In this document: positions 54,111-64,000 of the stretch, in pieces | Layout: every line of letters starts with the position of its first letter | Position numbering within the stretch: the first letter of the stretch is position 1 | NCBI GenBank assembly: GCA_019321725.1 | Contig: CM033105.1 | Span: 16,895,861 to 16,959,860, forward strand | DNA: 64,000 nt | Direction: 5' to 3' | Origin: Paulownia fortunei | Taxonomy: Eukaryota > Streptophyta > Magnoliopsida > Lamiales > Paulowniaceae | The notes under the pieces: model-generated | Databases searched by the model: none | What the model was told of the DNA's origin: nothing | Seen by the model: the letters and a program-made list of their open reading frames with translations, nothing else | Made by a program: the position numbers and the translations under genes

Positions 54111-57100
54111 CTCAGACAATGTATAATAATTGCAGGCACTAGCTTAAGCCAACAAGGAATATCCTATAAAAAATTACAAAGTCATTCTGTTTTTTCTCCA
54201 GCTTTATCTAAAGCTATAAACTCTGATTCCATTATGGATCGAGCTATACAAGTTTGTTTAGAGGATTTCCATGACAGCTCCACCACCAATGGTAAAAACA
54301 TAACCACTAGTAGACTTTGAGTCTTTTGTATCAGATATCCAATTTGCATCATTGTACCCTTCCAGTACAACTGGATATCTAGGATAATATAATCCATAAT
54401 TTAAGGTGAATCTTAAGTATTTAAGAACTCTTATCAATGCTTTCCAATGGTCATTGCCTGGATTACTTGTAAACGTACTCAACTTATTGACTGAGTAAGC
54501 AATATCCGGACGTGTGCAGTTTATAATATACATCAAACTGCCAATTATTCGAGAATATTCTAATTGTCATACGAGTTCACCATGGTTTTTAGCTAAATGC
54601 AAACTTAAGTCTACTAGTGTTTTTACTGGAGAAGTATCATACGCATTAAACTTTCTAAGTATTGTCTCAACATAATGAGACTGCGATAGAACAAGCCCCT
54701 CAGATGTTTTATTAATCTTAATTCCCAATATGACATCTGTTAATCCCATATTTTTCATATCAAAATGTTTATATAACATTTTCTTAGTATTTATGATTAT
54801 ATCATGACTACTGCCTATAATTAACATATCGTCTACATATAGACAGATAATGACATAAGCGTTTGGTGTGCCTGTTATATAGATGCATTTATCACATTCA
54901 TTGATTTTGAATCCATTTGACATCATTATTTTGTTAAATTTCTCGTGACATTATTTTGGTACTTGTTTAAGTTCATATAATGACTTAATTAATCTACACA
55001 CTTTTTTCTCTTGACCGGGAGCAACAAACCCTTCGGGTTGTTCCATGTAAATTTTTTCTTCTAATTCACCATTTAGAAAAGCCGTTTTCACATCCATTTG
55101 ATGTATCTCAAGGTTATGCAATATTGCAATTGCTATGAGTACTCTAATAGATATGATCCTTGTCACTGGTGAATATGTGTCAAAGAAGTCAAAACCTTCT
55201 TTTTGTTTGAACCTTTTAGCTACTAATTTAGCCTTGTACTTATTAATAGATCCATCAGCCTTATATTTCCTTTTAAGGATCCATTTACATCATAAAGACT
55301 TACTTCCTGGTAGGAGATCAACTAACTCCCAAGTATGATTTTGCAAAATGGATTCTATTTCACTGTTAATAGCTTCTTTCCAGAATTTGATTTTGCAAAA
55401 TGGATTCTATTTCACTATTAATAGCTTCTTTCCAGAATGGAGCTTCTAGTCTAGACAATGCTTCAGTGATTGTCCTTGGTTTATTTTCTAACATATAAGT
55501 TAGAAAACCTGGACCAAATGTTTTAGTTGTTTTGGTCTTTTTACGGTGTCTTGGTTCTTCATCACTTTGATGATTACCATTTGCAATTTCATAAGTTCTT
55601 TTACGAGCACCAACTTCTTTCATTTCTTGGCAAGGAAATACATCTTCAAAAAATACAACATTCCTTGATTCTATAATTTTACCTTCATGTACATCGAGAA
55701 TTGCTGATTTGTGTACAATAAATCGATATGCACTATTGTTATTTGTATATCTAATAAAAATGTAATCGATTGTCTTAGGCCCAATTTTAATTTATTTTGT
55801 TTTGGGTATTTCTACCTTTGCCAAGCACCCCCACACTTTAAGATATTTGTAGAAAAGCTTATGATATTTTCATAACTCATAAGGAGTTTCATTCTTACAT
55901 GGTTTGTTGAGAGGACAGTTCCCCCCACAAATTCTGAGGTAAACCAAAATTTATTAACATAGCATTCATCATCTCCTTAATAGTATGATTTTTACGTTCA
56001 GCTACATCGTTTGATTGATGTGAGTAAAGAACTGTAATTTGATGAATAATGCCAGATTCTAAGCAAAATTCTTCAAACGGAGCTATATATTCTCCCTCTT
56101 TATCACTACGAAGAATTTTTATTCATTTGCTAAGTTGATTTTTAACCTCATTCTTATAGTTTTTAAAAGCTTTTAAGACATCATCTTTACTTTTCAAAAG
56201 ATACACATAATAATATCTTGTGCAATCATCAATAAAAGTAATAAAATACTTTTTCACACCTCTAGTTTGCACAAATTTTAAGTCACATATATCACTATGA
56301 ATTAATTTTAGAGGTGTTGTACTTCTTTCCACTGAATGGAATGGTGTTTTGGCCATTTTTGCCTCAACACAAATTTTACACTTATGTTGTGAATCAAACT
56401 TAAATAAAGAAATTTAAATATACTAATCTTTGCAAAGTGTTAAAATTAACATGTCCTAATCTAACATGCCATAAATATGAATACTCAATCAAGTAAAACA
56501 AAATTTAACTTTATTGCTTTCAAAGTTACGAAATACATTTATTACATTCATCTTGAACAGTCATTTTTCTAAGTACCCCTTTCCTATGAACTGTCTATTT
56601 TTAGTAAGTATAAACTTTTCAGACTCAAACACTAGTCTAAAACCAGTTTTAACTAATAAGGAGCCAGACATCAAGTTCTTACGAATGCCTAGGACATATA
56701 GCACATCAACAAGGGTTAGTTGTTTGCTCGAGGTCATCTTCAAAATAATTTGCCTAGACCGACTAAGTTGGAAGTTATAAAGTTTCCCATTTACAACTTT
56801 TTTTCATTGATTGGAATATAAGATGAAAACATCTCTTTGTCAGAGCAGATGTGGTGTGTTGTACCTGTATCGACCCACCACTCTCTCGGGTTATCCACCA
56901 AGTTGGCTTCAAACACGACAGCTGACAGGTCCAGCTCTGTCATATCCACTAGTATTGTTTTGTTCTCAACCACATGCACTTAGTTCTGATTGTCTTTCTT
57001 TGGAAGTCGACAATCCTTAGCCTTGTGTTTTGGCTTGCCACAGTTGTAGCAGTTCCCTTTGAACTTTTTTGCCTTTCCCTATTTCTTTCCATTACCCGAG

Positions 57101-57771
57101 TGTTTCCTCTTCTTGCTAGCATTTGGTTCTATCAAGTTTACCAAATTTAATTTCAGATTTGCGGTTATCTTCTTCAATTCGTAATTTGACAATCAAATCA
57201 TCAAGTCACATCTCCTTCCACTTATGCTTTAGGTAGTTTTTGAAGTCTTTCCACAATAGTAGCAGCTTCTCAATAATAGCAGCTATTTAGAAAGATTCAC
57301 TGAGCTACGTATCTTCAACATATATGTCATGCAAGATTATTCGCAGCTGTTGGACTTGATCTATCACAGTTTTGGAATCCACCATATTGAAGTCTAGAAA
57401 CTTGCTGATTATGAATTTCTTCAAGCCAACATCTTCTATCTTGTACTTTTTCTCTAGTGAATCCCACAGCTCTTTAGTTGTCTTCACTGGACTATACACA
57501 TTATACAATATATTGTCCAGTCTATTTAGGATATAGTTCCTACATAGGAAGTCACTATGACCCTATGCATCGAATGCTACCCTCTTTTGAGAATCTCGTT
57601 CCTCTTCCCCAACAGTGGGGGCATCCTCCCTCAAGAACCTTATTAGGTTCAAGGTCATAAGGTAGAACAACATTTTTTGTTGCTACCTTTTGAAATCAGT
57701 TCTGGTGAACTTCTCCAATTTCTCTACATGAGCTGGAGTTGGTAAAGCAGGTGTTGCCGACGTTGTAGCCA
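54111..57771 (-). pseudogene. gag-pol: gag-pol of the copia element
   Basis: Gag starts M-A-T-T-S-A-T-P-A-L-P-T-P-A-H-V (57771) and meets a TAG after D-F-K-R, where a Trp is usual. It continues with T-K-E-L-W-D-S-L-E-K-K-Y (57475). The zinc knuckle C-Y-N-C-G-K-P-K-H-K-A-K-D-C is at 57047-57006. Protease W-W-V-D-T-G-T-T-H-H-I-C is near 56870. Pre-integrase [11 protein letters not shown] and integrase [19 protein letters not shown] lie at 56710-56210. RT has W-K-E-A-I-N-S-E-I (55430), Q-M-D-V-K-T-A-F-L-N-G-E-L (55100) and C-L-Y-V-D-D-M-L-I-I-G (54845). RNase H has R-P-D-I-A-Y-S-V and [14 protein letters not shown] (54515-54310), then E-S-E-F-I-A-L and P-A-I-I-I-H-C. The polyprotein would drive copia reverse transcription and integration; this copy is dead. 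Confidence 0.9.
55336..55439. repeat. 52-bp tandem duplication inside copia RT
   Basis: TGATTTTGCAAAATGGATTC starts at 55336 and again at 55388. The units differ at about two positions (CACTGTTAATAG / CACTATTAATAG and AGAATT / AGAATG). Because 52 is not a multiple of three it shifts the RT frame. Confidence 0.92.
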
Positions 57772-57819
57772 TTTGGAACTATACAAAATTTCGTGTTAAA
57801 TTATTGAGAATTTGATAGG

Positions 57820-58773
57820 TATAATATCAAAATAGCTCAAATTATTTTGGCAGAATAACAACTAGAATCAAGGCAAGAGTTTGACTCTTTTTATTCAAAA
57901 CGAAATTGCCCCACACTTGGTGCTTATGGAATATGACAATCGTCTCCCAAAATATAATAATTTTATACCTTATGATAATTGCACTACAAATCATAAAATC
58001 GTCAAACTATAAAAGTATTTAGAACTCTCTATTAAATTTGAGAGGAAGATAAGAAGATAATAATGAATAAAAATGATGAAATTTGATAGTCTATTTATAG
58101 ATTTTTTTAAGAGTTGTGGTGTCAATTCATGAGTGGGTGCAATTTTTTGTACGGATCAATCTGAGCCGTACGATTGCATCCCTTTACGAAGATTCACACT
58201 TTTACAGTGAACCCCTTGCCAAAAATCAATCTCAACCGTCTGATCGCAACTTTATGCGAAGGTCCACACCCCTTACAGTGAACCTCTTACCGAGGATTAA
58301 TCTCAACCGTCCGATCACAACTTTCTGCGATGGTCCACACTCCGTACAGTGAGCTCTTGTCAACCAAACGGATATCCGATCACATCCATTCAGCTTCCAA
58401 CTACATGTTGTCATGCCACACATATGCTAACCGGATGCATCTTCCACATCAGCTCACACTAACCACGTCACTGAATCACACCGAACCACCTTGATTCAAT
58501 TTTTGAAAAATTTAGAGTCCCTTAACTCTTCATGCAAAGTGTGTCTCTAAAGAGACCAATATGAGCTCGGATGGTACGTAACACCATTCTCGTAACTCCT
58601 TGAATTAATTAAAATTAACCAAAAAATCATTATAATGTACCACATGAGAGCTCCACATAAATACTGCTTAATAAAAATAAAGTGAGATTCTATATATGTA
58701 ACATAAAGTTGTTTCACTCTTATAACGTGGGATTTGTGACTTTTCACATTCCCAACTTTTCAAAAATCAACCA
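57820..58773 (-). repeat. 5' LTR of the copia element (borders approximate)
   Basis: The outer end is proposed at 58773, where the minus strand reads TGGTTGATTTTTGAAAAGTTGG, a familiar copia LTR opening. The inner end is near 57820, close to a poor match to the tRNA-Met primer site and just before the gag leader. The U3 part contains three ~70-bp tandem units (58158-58363). There is no second LTR to confirm the borders. Confidence 0.55.
58158..58363. repeat. Three ~70-bp tandem units in the copia LTR
   Basis: Units begin AATCT(C/G)A(A/G)CCGT at 58158, 58228 and 58299. Each contains CCGT(A/C)(C/T)GAT, GCGA, TCCACAC and TACAGTGA. Subrepeats in the U3 of copia LTRs can act as enhancers; that role here is inferred. 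Confidence 0.88.
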
Positions 58774-59134
58774 TTTATTTAAATGAATTACTTTATCTAT
58801 TAATTTCTCATTCACCCGAAATTAATTTTAAAAAATCAAATATATTAATTTTTTCTACTTATAGCATAGATTATGTTTAATTAAATTATATTTATTTTTA
58901 TAAAATAAATTCTAATTTGTTTATTGATTAAAATTAGATTAAATCTCAATTTTGAATACAAATTTTCACTGGGTACAGCGTTTAATATATAAGGTAAAAT
59001 ACAATACATTGAAAATAGAAAAATGCAAAAGAAAAGAAACTGAGGGAAAAGATTTTGGTGGAGATTGAAGTTGGCACTCACCAAACCCAAGACCTAAGTA
59101 GAAAGTACAACCTGCTAGCACCGGCACCGGCAGA
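58774..59134 (+). promoter_or_regulatory. Putative 5' flank / 5' UTR of the ALP1-like gene
   Basis: 361 bp between the proposed copia LTR end and the ATG. A TATATAAGG motif at 58986-58994 could be the TATA box, about 140 bp upstream of the ATG. The transcript leader would then be purine-rich (GAAAAGAAACTGAGGGAAAAG). No expression data are available. Confidence 0.45.
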
Positions 59135-60466
59135 ATGGTCACGGCCGGTGGAGCCACCAAGAGACGCCGCGGCAGAAGGAAAGGCAAGAAGAAGAGACTT
59201 AAAATCAAAACCCAATCCAATCTCATCAAACCCCAATCCAACCACCATAAACACCTCTCCAGAACAATCCCCATGCTCATCTCCGCCACCTCCGCCGCCC
59301 ACTCCTTCCTCCTCCGCCATGACCTCCACCTCTTGCCCTCCCAATCCCTATCCTTAGAATCCCTTCTCTCCTCTACCTCTCGCTCTCTTTCCCATCTCCT
59401 ATCGCTCCTCTCCTTCCCGATACCCCCTACCGCACTCCCACCCCCACCCCCACCCCCTCAGCACAATTGGTTCGAGTGCTTCCTCTCCTCTTCTCCTGAT
59501 TACGACCCTCGATGGGTTCAGTTCTTCAACCTCTCTAAGCCTTCTTTCACTCTCCTCCTCCGCCTCCTCACCCCTTCTTTGACCTCATCTCTCCACCCCT
59601 TGCCCCCCAATGCCGCCCTCGCCGCAACCCTTTTCCGATTATCTCATTCCGCATCCTTCTCTTCTGTTTCTCGCCGCTTCTCTCTTGACTCTCCCACGGC
59701 TTGTAGAGCTTTTTATTCAGTATGCAAAGCCATTGTGGAAAATCTTGGTCATTTGTTTGAATTCAACTCGGATATCAATAGAATTATTGTGGGTTTTGGG
59801 TGGATTTCTTTGCCCAACTGTTGTGGAGTTTTGGGGATTGAGAGGTTTGAATTGGAGGGCCCATTGATGGGTGAAATTGATTCTTTGTTAGTTCAGGCTT
59901 TGGTGGATTCTGAAGGGAGGTTCTTAGATGTGTCTGCTGGCTGGCCTGGGAGTAACAAACCGGAAGATGTGTTGAAAAGGTCGAAGCTTTTCTCCGGGAT
60001 TGAGGATTCCAAGGAGTACTTGAATGGGCCCTCTTTTGAGTTAAATTCTGGCAATTCAATTCCCCAGTATATTTTAGGTGATTCATGTTATCCGCTTCTA
60101 CCTTGGCTTTTGACACCCTTTAGCGAGACGAACAAGAAGTTAAGTTCTTCAGAAATGGCATTTAATGGGGTGCATCATAGAGGGATGCAGTTGGTCGGGA
60201 CAGCGTTCACTAAGGTCAAGAAAAGATGGAAGCTTGTGGGGAAGAAATGGAAGGAGCAATGCATTGAGGCTTATCCCTTTGTCATTGTTGCATGTTGTTT
60301 ACTGCACAATTTTCTAATCAAGTGCAGTGAGGTATTGCCAGAGGAAAATGCGGAGGGTTATAGGGACAGAGAATTTCCCATATTTGATGGAGAGGACAAT
60401 GAAAGTGGGAAGAGAATTAGGGATGCACTTGCTTCGCACTTGAGTCGGGTGAGTCAGAGAACATAA
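59135..60466 (+). CDS. PIF/Harbinger transposase-derived (ALP1-like) nuclear protein, intronless
   Basis: 443 codons, uninterrupted, ending TAA at 60464-60466. After a basic N-terminus (R-R-R-G-R-R-K-G-K-K-K-R, a likely nuclear localisation signal) comes a Leu/Ser/Pro-rich region with a run of seven Pro (about residues 102-108). A helical region follows (L-A-A-T-L-F-R-L-S-H), then a DDE_4-like domain: A-F-Y-S-V-C-K-A-I-V, G-R-F-L-D-V-S-A-G-W-P-G-S, I-L-G-D-S-C-Y-P-L-L-P-W-L-L-T-P-F, F-N-G-V-H-H-R-G and A-C-C-L-L-H-N-F. These are hallmarks of Harbinger-derived proteins such as ALP1 and the Arabidopsis At3g19120 type. The Asp of G-D-S is kept, but the first Asp and the Glu near F-T-K-V-K-K-R-W seem lost. 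Proteins of this kind work in chromatin or transcription complexes rather than transposition. An alternative start is M at 59272 (M-L-I-S-A-T); the first ATG is kept because it adds a plausible NLS. Confidence 0.9.
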   Translation: MVTAGGATKRRRGRRKGKKKRLKIKTQSNLIKPQSNHHKHLSRTIPMLISATSAAHSFLLRHDLHLLPSQSLSLESLLSSTSRSLSHLLSLLSFPIPPTALPPPPPPPQHNWFECFLSSSPDYDPRWVQFFNLSKPSFTLLLRLLTPSLTSSLHPLPPNAALAATLFRLSHSASFSSVSRRFSLDSPTACRAFYSVCKAIVENLGHLFEFNSDINRIIVGFGWISLPNCCGVLGIERFELEGPLMGEIDSLLVQALVDSEGRFLDVSAGWPGSNKPEDVLKRSKLFSGIEDSKEYLNGPSFELNSGNSIPQYILGDSCYPLLPWLLTPFSETNKKLSSSEMAFNGVHHRGMQLVGTAFTKVKKRWKLVGKKWKEQCIEAYPFVIVACCLLHNFLIKCSEVLPEENAEGYRDREFPIFDGEDNESGKRIRDALASHLSRVSQRT

Positions 60467-61400
60467 ATGTTGTAGCACTTGTTGGATAGATGTAATAGAA
60501 GTAGTTTTTATGTTCAATGCGTCCAAGTTTCCAAATGCATATCTGGTTTGGCTTTTTATTAATGTGCTTCCATCTATGATCATTTCATTTCCCCCTTTTT
60601 CTTTTGTAATGATATCTGGAATGCAATTGGAATTTCAGTTGGCTGGATACTATACTTTTTCCTTTTTTTATCATTCCTTACTCGGTTCCATAGTGTTAGG
60701 GTGCTTGTATGAGGAGAGAAATCTAGAAAAAGAAGTATAGTTAGCACTAGATCTGGCTGGTAGCTGGACCTCTTAAACCTCACTAGGTAGGTGAAGCAGT
60801 CCGCTGCTGTGGAAAAATTGCAAGATCGAGGTCATATTGATTTCTAGGGTTTGAAAAGCTAAGGCAGATAGTTGGGAGGCTGAGTAGGGTAGGAAGCAGT
60901 GTTTTGAAGCTTAAAGTCCATGTCTTTAGTTGTCGATGTGCCAACATGGATGACAGTTAAGAACTTCGAATGACAAACTAATAGTTGATAGATATATGTG
61001 CTTCCGGTTAGGGCTTCTCTAAATAGATGAAATGGTCAAGAACTTGCCATGGGAGTTGTCTGGTGCTATCAGACCTTGGTACAGCTGATCTTATTCCAGT
61101 TGCTTGTGATTAGACCATAATTTCCTTATACTCATTTAAAAGGATACTGTGCAGAGTAATGACCTCCCAAATATTATGACTGCTGATTCATTATCTGGAT
61201 AATATATTGAAGACAAAGCCTATTGTTCCATTGACATTTGTGATAATAAGCGAAGGTACAGCCTAGCAAAGCTTGCTGGAAGCCTGGAACTAGAACCACT
61301 TTCATGATTATCATTGATTCTGTTTCCTAACATTTTCACCCATATTGGTGCTGGCCCAGGATCTTTTGTGCAATATCTCATTTTTATTTACATGAAAATT
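60467..61400 (+). other. Downstream region of the ALP1-like gene, probable 3' UTR then intergenic
   Basis: T-rich sequence after the stop, with ATTTCCCCCTTTTTCTTTTGT (60587 on), fits a plant 3' UTR. No further coding motif. ORFs at 60510-60740 (+) and 60580-60783 (-) are overlapping shadows. Confidence 0.45.
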
Positions 61401-64000
61401 GCTATTCTACATCTCTTTTTATTTGGTTAATTAGATTCTGCTAGGGCTACAGCCCTTGCCTTCATTGAGAAGGTTGTGGAATTTAGAAGCCACTTTTCCT
61501 CTATGCTTCTGTACACTGATTGTTTAATATCATACTGTGTCTTTTGATCTACAAACATATCTTTCTCCAAGATGATCCAGGTGTTTTTCCACTTACTACC
61601 AACAAAACACAATGAAGTCAATTTTCCCCTAATTCGAAATGTAATGGTTGAAAATCACATGTATGACAGTAAAAAGAAATGTAGGCATCACTATCTAACT
61701 GACCTCTCAATCACTTGTAGCTAATGAAAGATATTTTGATTTTCGTGTCAAAATAATATCAGGCACAATCATACTGCTAATACTAGACTCCTCATCTCCT
61801 GTTCTAGCTAATTGAGAGATAAGTTACAAGTTTATAGTTGATTTCAAGTAGCCATATAATGTTGCTGTTTTCTTGTTATTGCTGCTTTCCATTGACATCC
61901 AGCAATAGTCAACATTACCCATAATTGGCATTACTATGCATACTCCATGGAAGTTTGACTACATCCAATGTTAGAAGCAGCACTCAATAATTTGTCTCAT
62001 GTTTCTAATGGATGGGATTGCTATTTTTTCATTCATACTTTTATTCTGAAGTCTAAAATATAAAAAGAAGATTTTAGAATTTTCATATGACCGTTTATCA
62101 ATGCCTTCTTCCTCAAGCAGAGGAAGCTCCAAAATTTTGATAGAGATGGCATAAATTCAACCAATTACTAGCAAACAGTGATATCGTTGAAATAGTTTCA
62201 CCTCCTACATGGATGCATTCTCATATCTATAGCTGGAACTCAGACCAAAACTTAGAGAAGAATTTTCACATAGATAGGATCTTGGACAAGAAAATTTCTC
62301 TAGATGCGGCAAAACTTTTAAAAATGTTCGAACCTGGAACTTGGAGAAGAACGTTCAGCGTGAGTTTGAGTTACACAAGAATTATATTTCAGGAACTTTC
62401 AAATATAGTGTGACAAATGCAGTGGACTGACTACTTATACTCCCCAAGGTCATTCCATAGCTTTTATAAATAAGGATCTATGTGGACAATCCGACATTAT
62501 TTAAGAGACTAATAAGCTCCTTTGTAAAGGTCTCATATCTATTATAATCATCCTCTTCCTCATTATTAGGTATATTAGGGATCCATGGTTTGGATTCATT
62601 GCCAATGCAATCAATTGTACGAAGGAGGTCCACAAAACAAAAAATTTCCTTTGTATTTCCTTGAAGGTTGCAAATGAGGTTCCCAGTCTACAATTTCTCC
62701 TGATGAATCCTTGTAACATTGCCAGATAGTTCAACTCAATATGTTGGATGGCTTTCTCCCAATTAACTGATTGCAAGTATTGTCCTGTTCTTATTTTCTT
62801 AGATTTGAGAATGCTTTTGGTACCAATACACCGATTATTGCACAGATTCAGTGCATGAATCTAAAATCTCCACATTCTTGTGTTTTATCACCAGTGAGCA
62901 GGTTGCAGGAAAGGGTCAATCCCTCAAATGTGAATTAAGAATGTCACACTGATACATACAAGATTTAGTCTTTTATGTTGAAAATTGAAGTGTACTTTGT
63001 GTTGCACATGTAGCAATGGTTTCTTCACATTCATATTTTGTTGGTTATCCATCATCTTTTTCAGCCCCCATGTTAGTTGTGACATTTCTGTTTTTCTGGA
63101 AGTGGTTTTCAATGCTGTCTTTCAATAGTAGACAGACACTTTTGGACCAGCTACTATTCTTTGGAAAAATATGACAAGCTCATAGGTGCGGTGATAGAGT
63201 TGGCTGGTGATCATCCCTGTAAAATGATTACCTTCCAGGAAAAAAAATCGATTAGGACTTGTTGTTTATCCATCATTTATGTATGCTGCTAGTTAAATAC
63301 CTCCAACATCTAATATCACTAGGGAAGAGTTGACGAAGTGGACATGTTTTTATTTAGGATGGATTGAAGCAGGAAGGTATGGAGGCATGCAAACTGGTCT
63401 TAGAGATATTGAGAGACAAAAGGTTGTCAGAACTCTTGGGATGATATTGAAAGTAATTATTTGAATTTACAGTCTCTGTGCTCTACCTAATGCCAGCCAT
63501 CTAAGAAGCTTGCCCAGGAAATAGCCATGAGAGTAATTATCCTGGCAAACTCATATTAGACAAGCTAAAAGGATACTTCTTGATAAATTGTTCGGATTAA
63601 CATATGCACTACTCCAGCTTTGACATGTTTGCAACTTGTGAAAATCTTTTGGCTACTGGTAATCTCTGATAGCTTGAGGAAAGCCCGAGACTAACACATG
63701 GGCTGATTGAGCTTGTATTTCTCTCAACAGCTTCTTGTTTTTTCGGGAAATTCTAGCGCCCGTAAAGATTTGAGGTTGCTAAAACATAGAAGAAATTTTG
63801 CTTTCAAGCTCATCACTAGACATGTTGGATATTCTTAAATCCAGAAAATGAGCTCCATAATTACTGCAATTTCTGTTGTCAGAATTTCATGAAAACCACA
63901 GATAACAACTGGAAATAATCTAAAACAAACAGTTGGGCCCAATTTTTTTGTTGTCAAGCTCATCACTAAACCATTTTTATGCTAATGAAATAATTAAGAT
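61401..64000. other. Intergenic stretch to the window edge, no recognised gene
   Basis: Mixed-composition DNA. ORFs at 61427-61621 (-), 62213-62413 (+), 62501-62776 (-) and 62924-63112 (-) show no domain I recognise. The sequence may include introns or UTR of a gene beyond the right edge, or old transposon DNA. A short string CAAGCTCATCACTA is repeated at about 63804 and 63955. Confidence 0.4.

Larger units (their letters stand above)
54111..58773 (-). mobile_element. Ty1/copia retrotransposon (TNT1-like), 3'-truncated
   Basis: Minus-strand order: 5' LTR (about 57820-58773), gag from ATG 57771, zinc knuckle, protease, integrase, RT, RNase H. Integrase ahead of RT is the copia order. RNase H stops near 54110 at its fusion with Tat element B; the polypurine tract and 3' LTR are absent. 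All ORFs are broken by stops, frameshifts and a 52-bp duplication. Confidence 0.88.

Noticed and set aside
59055..59357. Alternative ORFs around the start of the ALP1-like gene (plus, 100 codons; minus, 88 and 107 codons)
   Set aside because: They overlap the long ORF in other frames, with Pro/Ser-rich composition caused by CTCC-rich DNA.
62501..62776. Minus-strand ORF of 91 codons
   Set aside because: No recognisable motif and no splice-site context or neighbour supports it; not called as a gene.
1..64000. tRNA, rRNA or snoRNA genes
   Set aside because: Scanning by eye for the tRNA T-arm GGTTCGAATCC pattern and conserved rRNA text found nothing convincing; only tRNA-complementary primer sites were seen.

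Overview
The window is nuclear DNA from a flowering plant, most likely a eudicot. It is AT-rich and intron-bearing, and it is dominated by plant-specific LTR retrotransposon lineages (Athila-like and Tat-like Ty3/gypsy, Ty1/copia), a hAT transposase relic and several MITEs. I cannot name the species. Only two genes look like intact host genes. No rRNA, tRNA, CRISPR array or bacterial-type operon is visible.

Layout. 1-10156: an old Athila-like Ty3/gypsy element on the minus strand, cut by the left window edge, with a broken gag, pol and env-position ORF. 10157-16900: intergenic DNA with a dispersed LTR-like repeat (11.6-12.3 kb), a (TA)n(GA)n tract, a decayed LINE-type RNase H fragment (13960-14396) and a long-TIR element (14586-15514). 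17023-24589: an intact eight-exon minus-strand gene for a plastid DUF2358 + SOUL haem-binding protein (HBP5-like, 396 aa deduced). Its 4.5 kb first intron carries a Mutator-like MITE. 24590-28347: intergenic DNA with a second member of that MITE family (25962-27624), itself interrupted by a hAT-type MITE (27052-27531). 28348-32200: a decayed hAT transposase between two truncated copia LTR copies.

32352-54110 is a nest of retrotransposons. Tat element A (minus strand, 32352-40290) is cut by Athila-like element C (40291-about 42860). Next come a decayed Tat remnant D with a probable LTR inside it (42955-44880), a stretch with a second copy of the dispersed repeat, and Tat element B on the plus strand (47296-about 54110). 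A and B are inverted relatives. Both carry a minisatellite block and an antisense ORF downstream of pol. In A the antisense ORF shows two convincing spliceosomal introns. B is joined in the middle of its antisense ORF to a 3'-truncated copia element on the minus strand (about 54110-58773).

59135-60466: an intact intronless ORF for a PIF/Harbinger transposase-derived (ALP1-like) protein that appears to lack two of the three catalytic acidic positions, so it is probably domesticated. 60467-64000 shows no gene I can support.

The two host genes have no evident functional link. I found no clearly new biological system. The most unusual structures are the spliced antisense gene of the Tat elements, the mosaic copia/Tat junction, the paired GC-rich hairpins of the Athila element, and the decayed-catalysis ALP1-like gene with a copia LTR just upstream.
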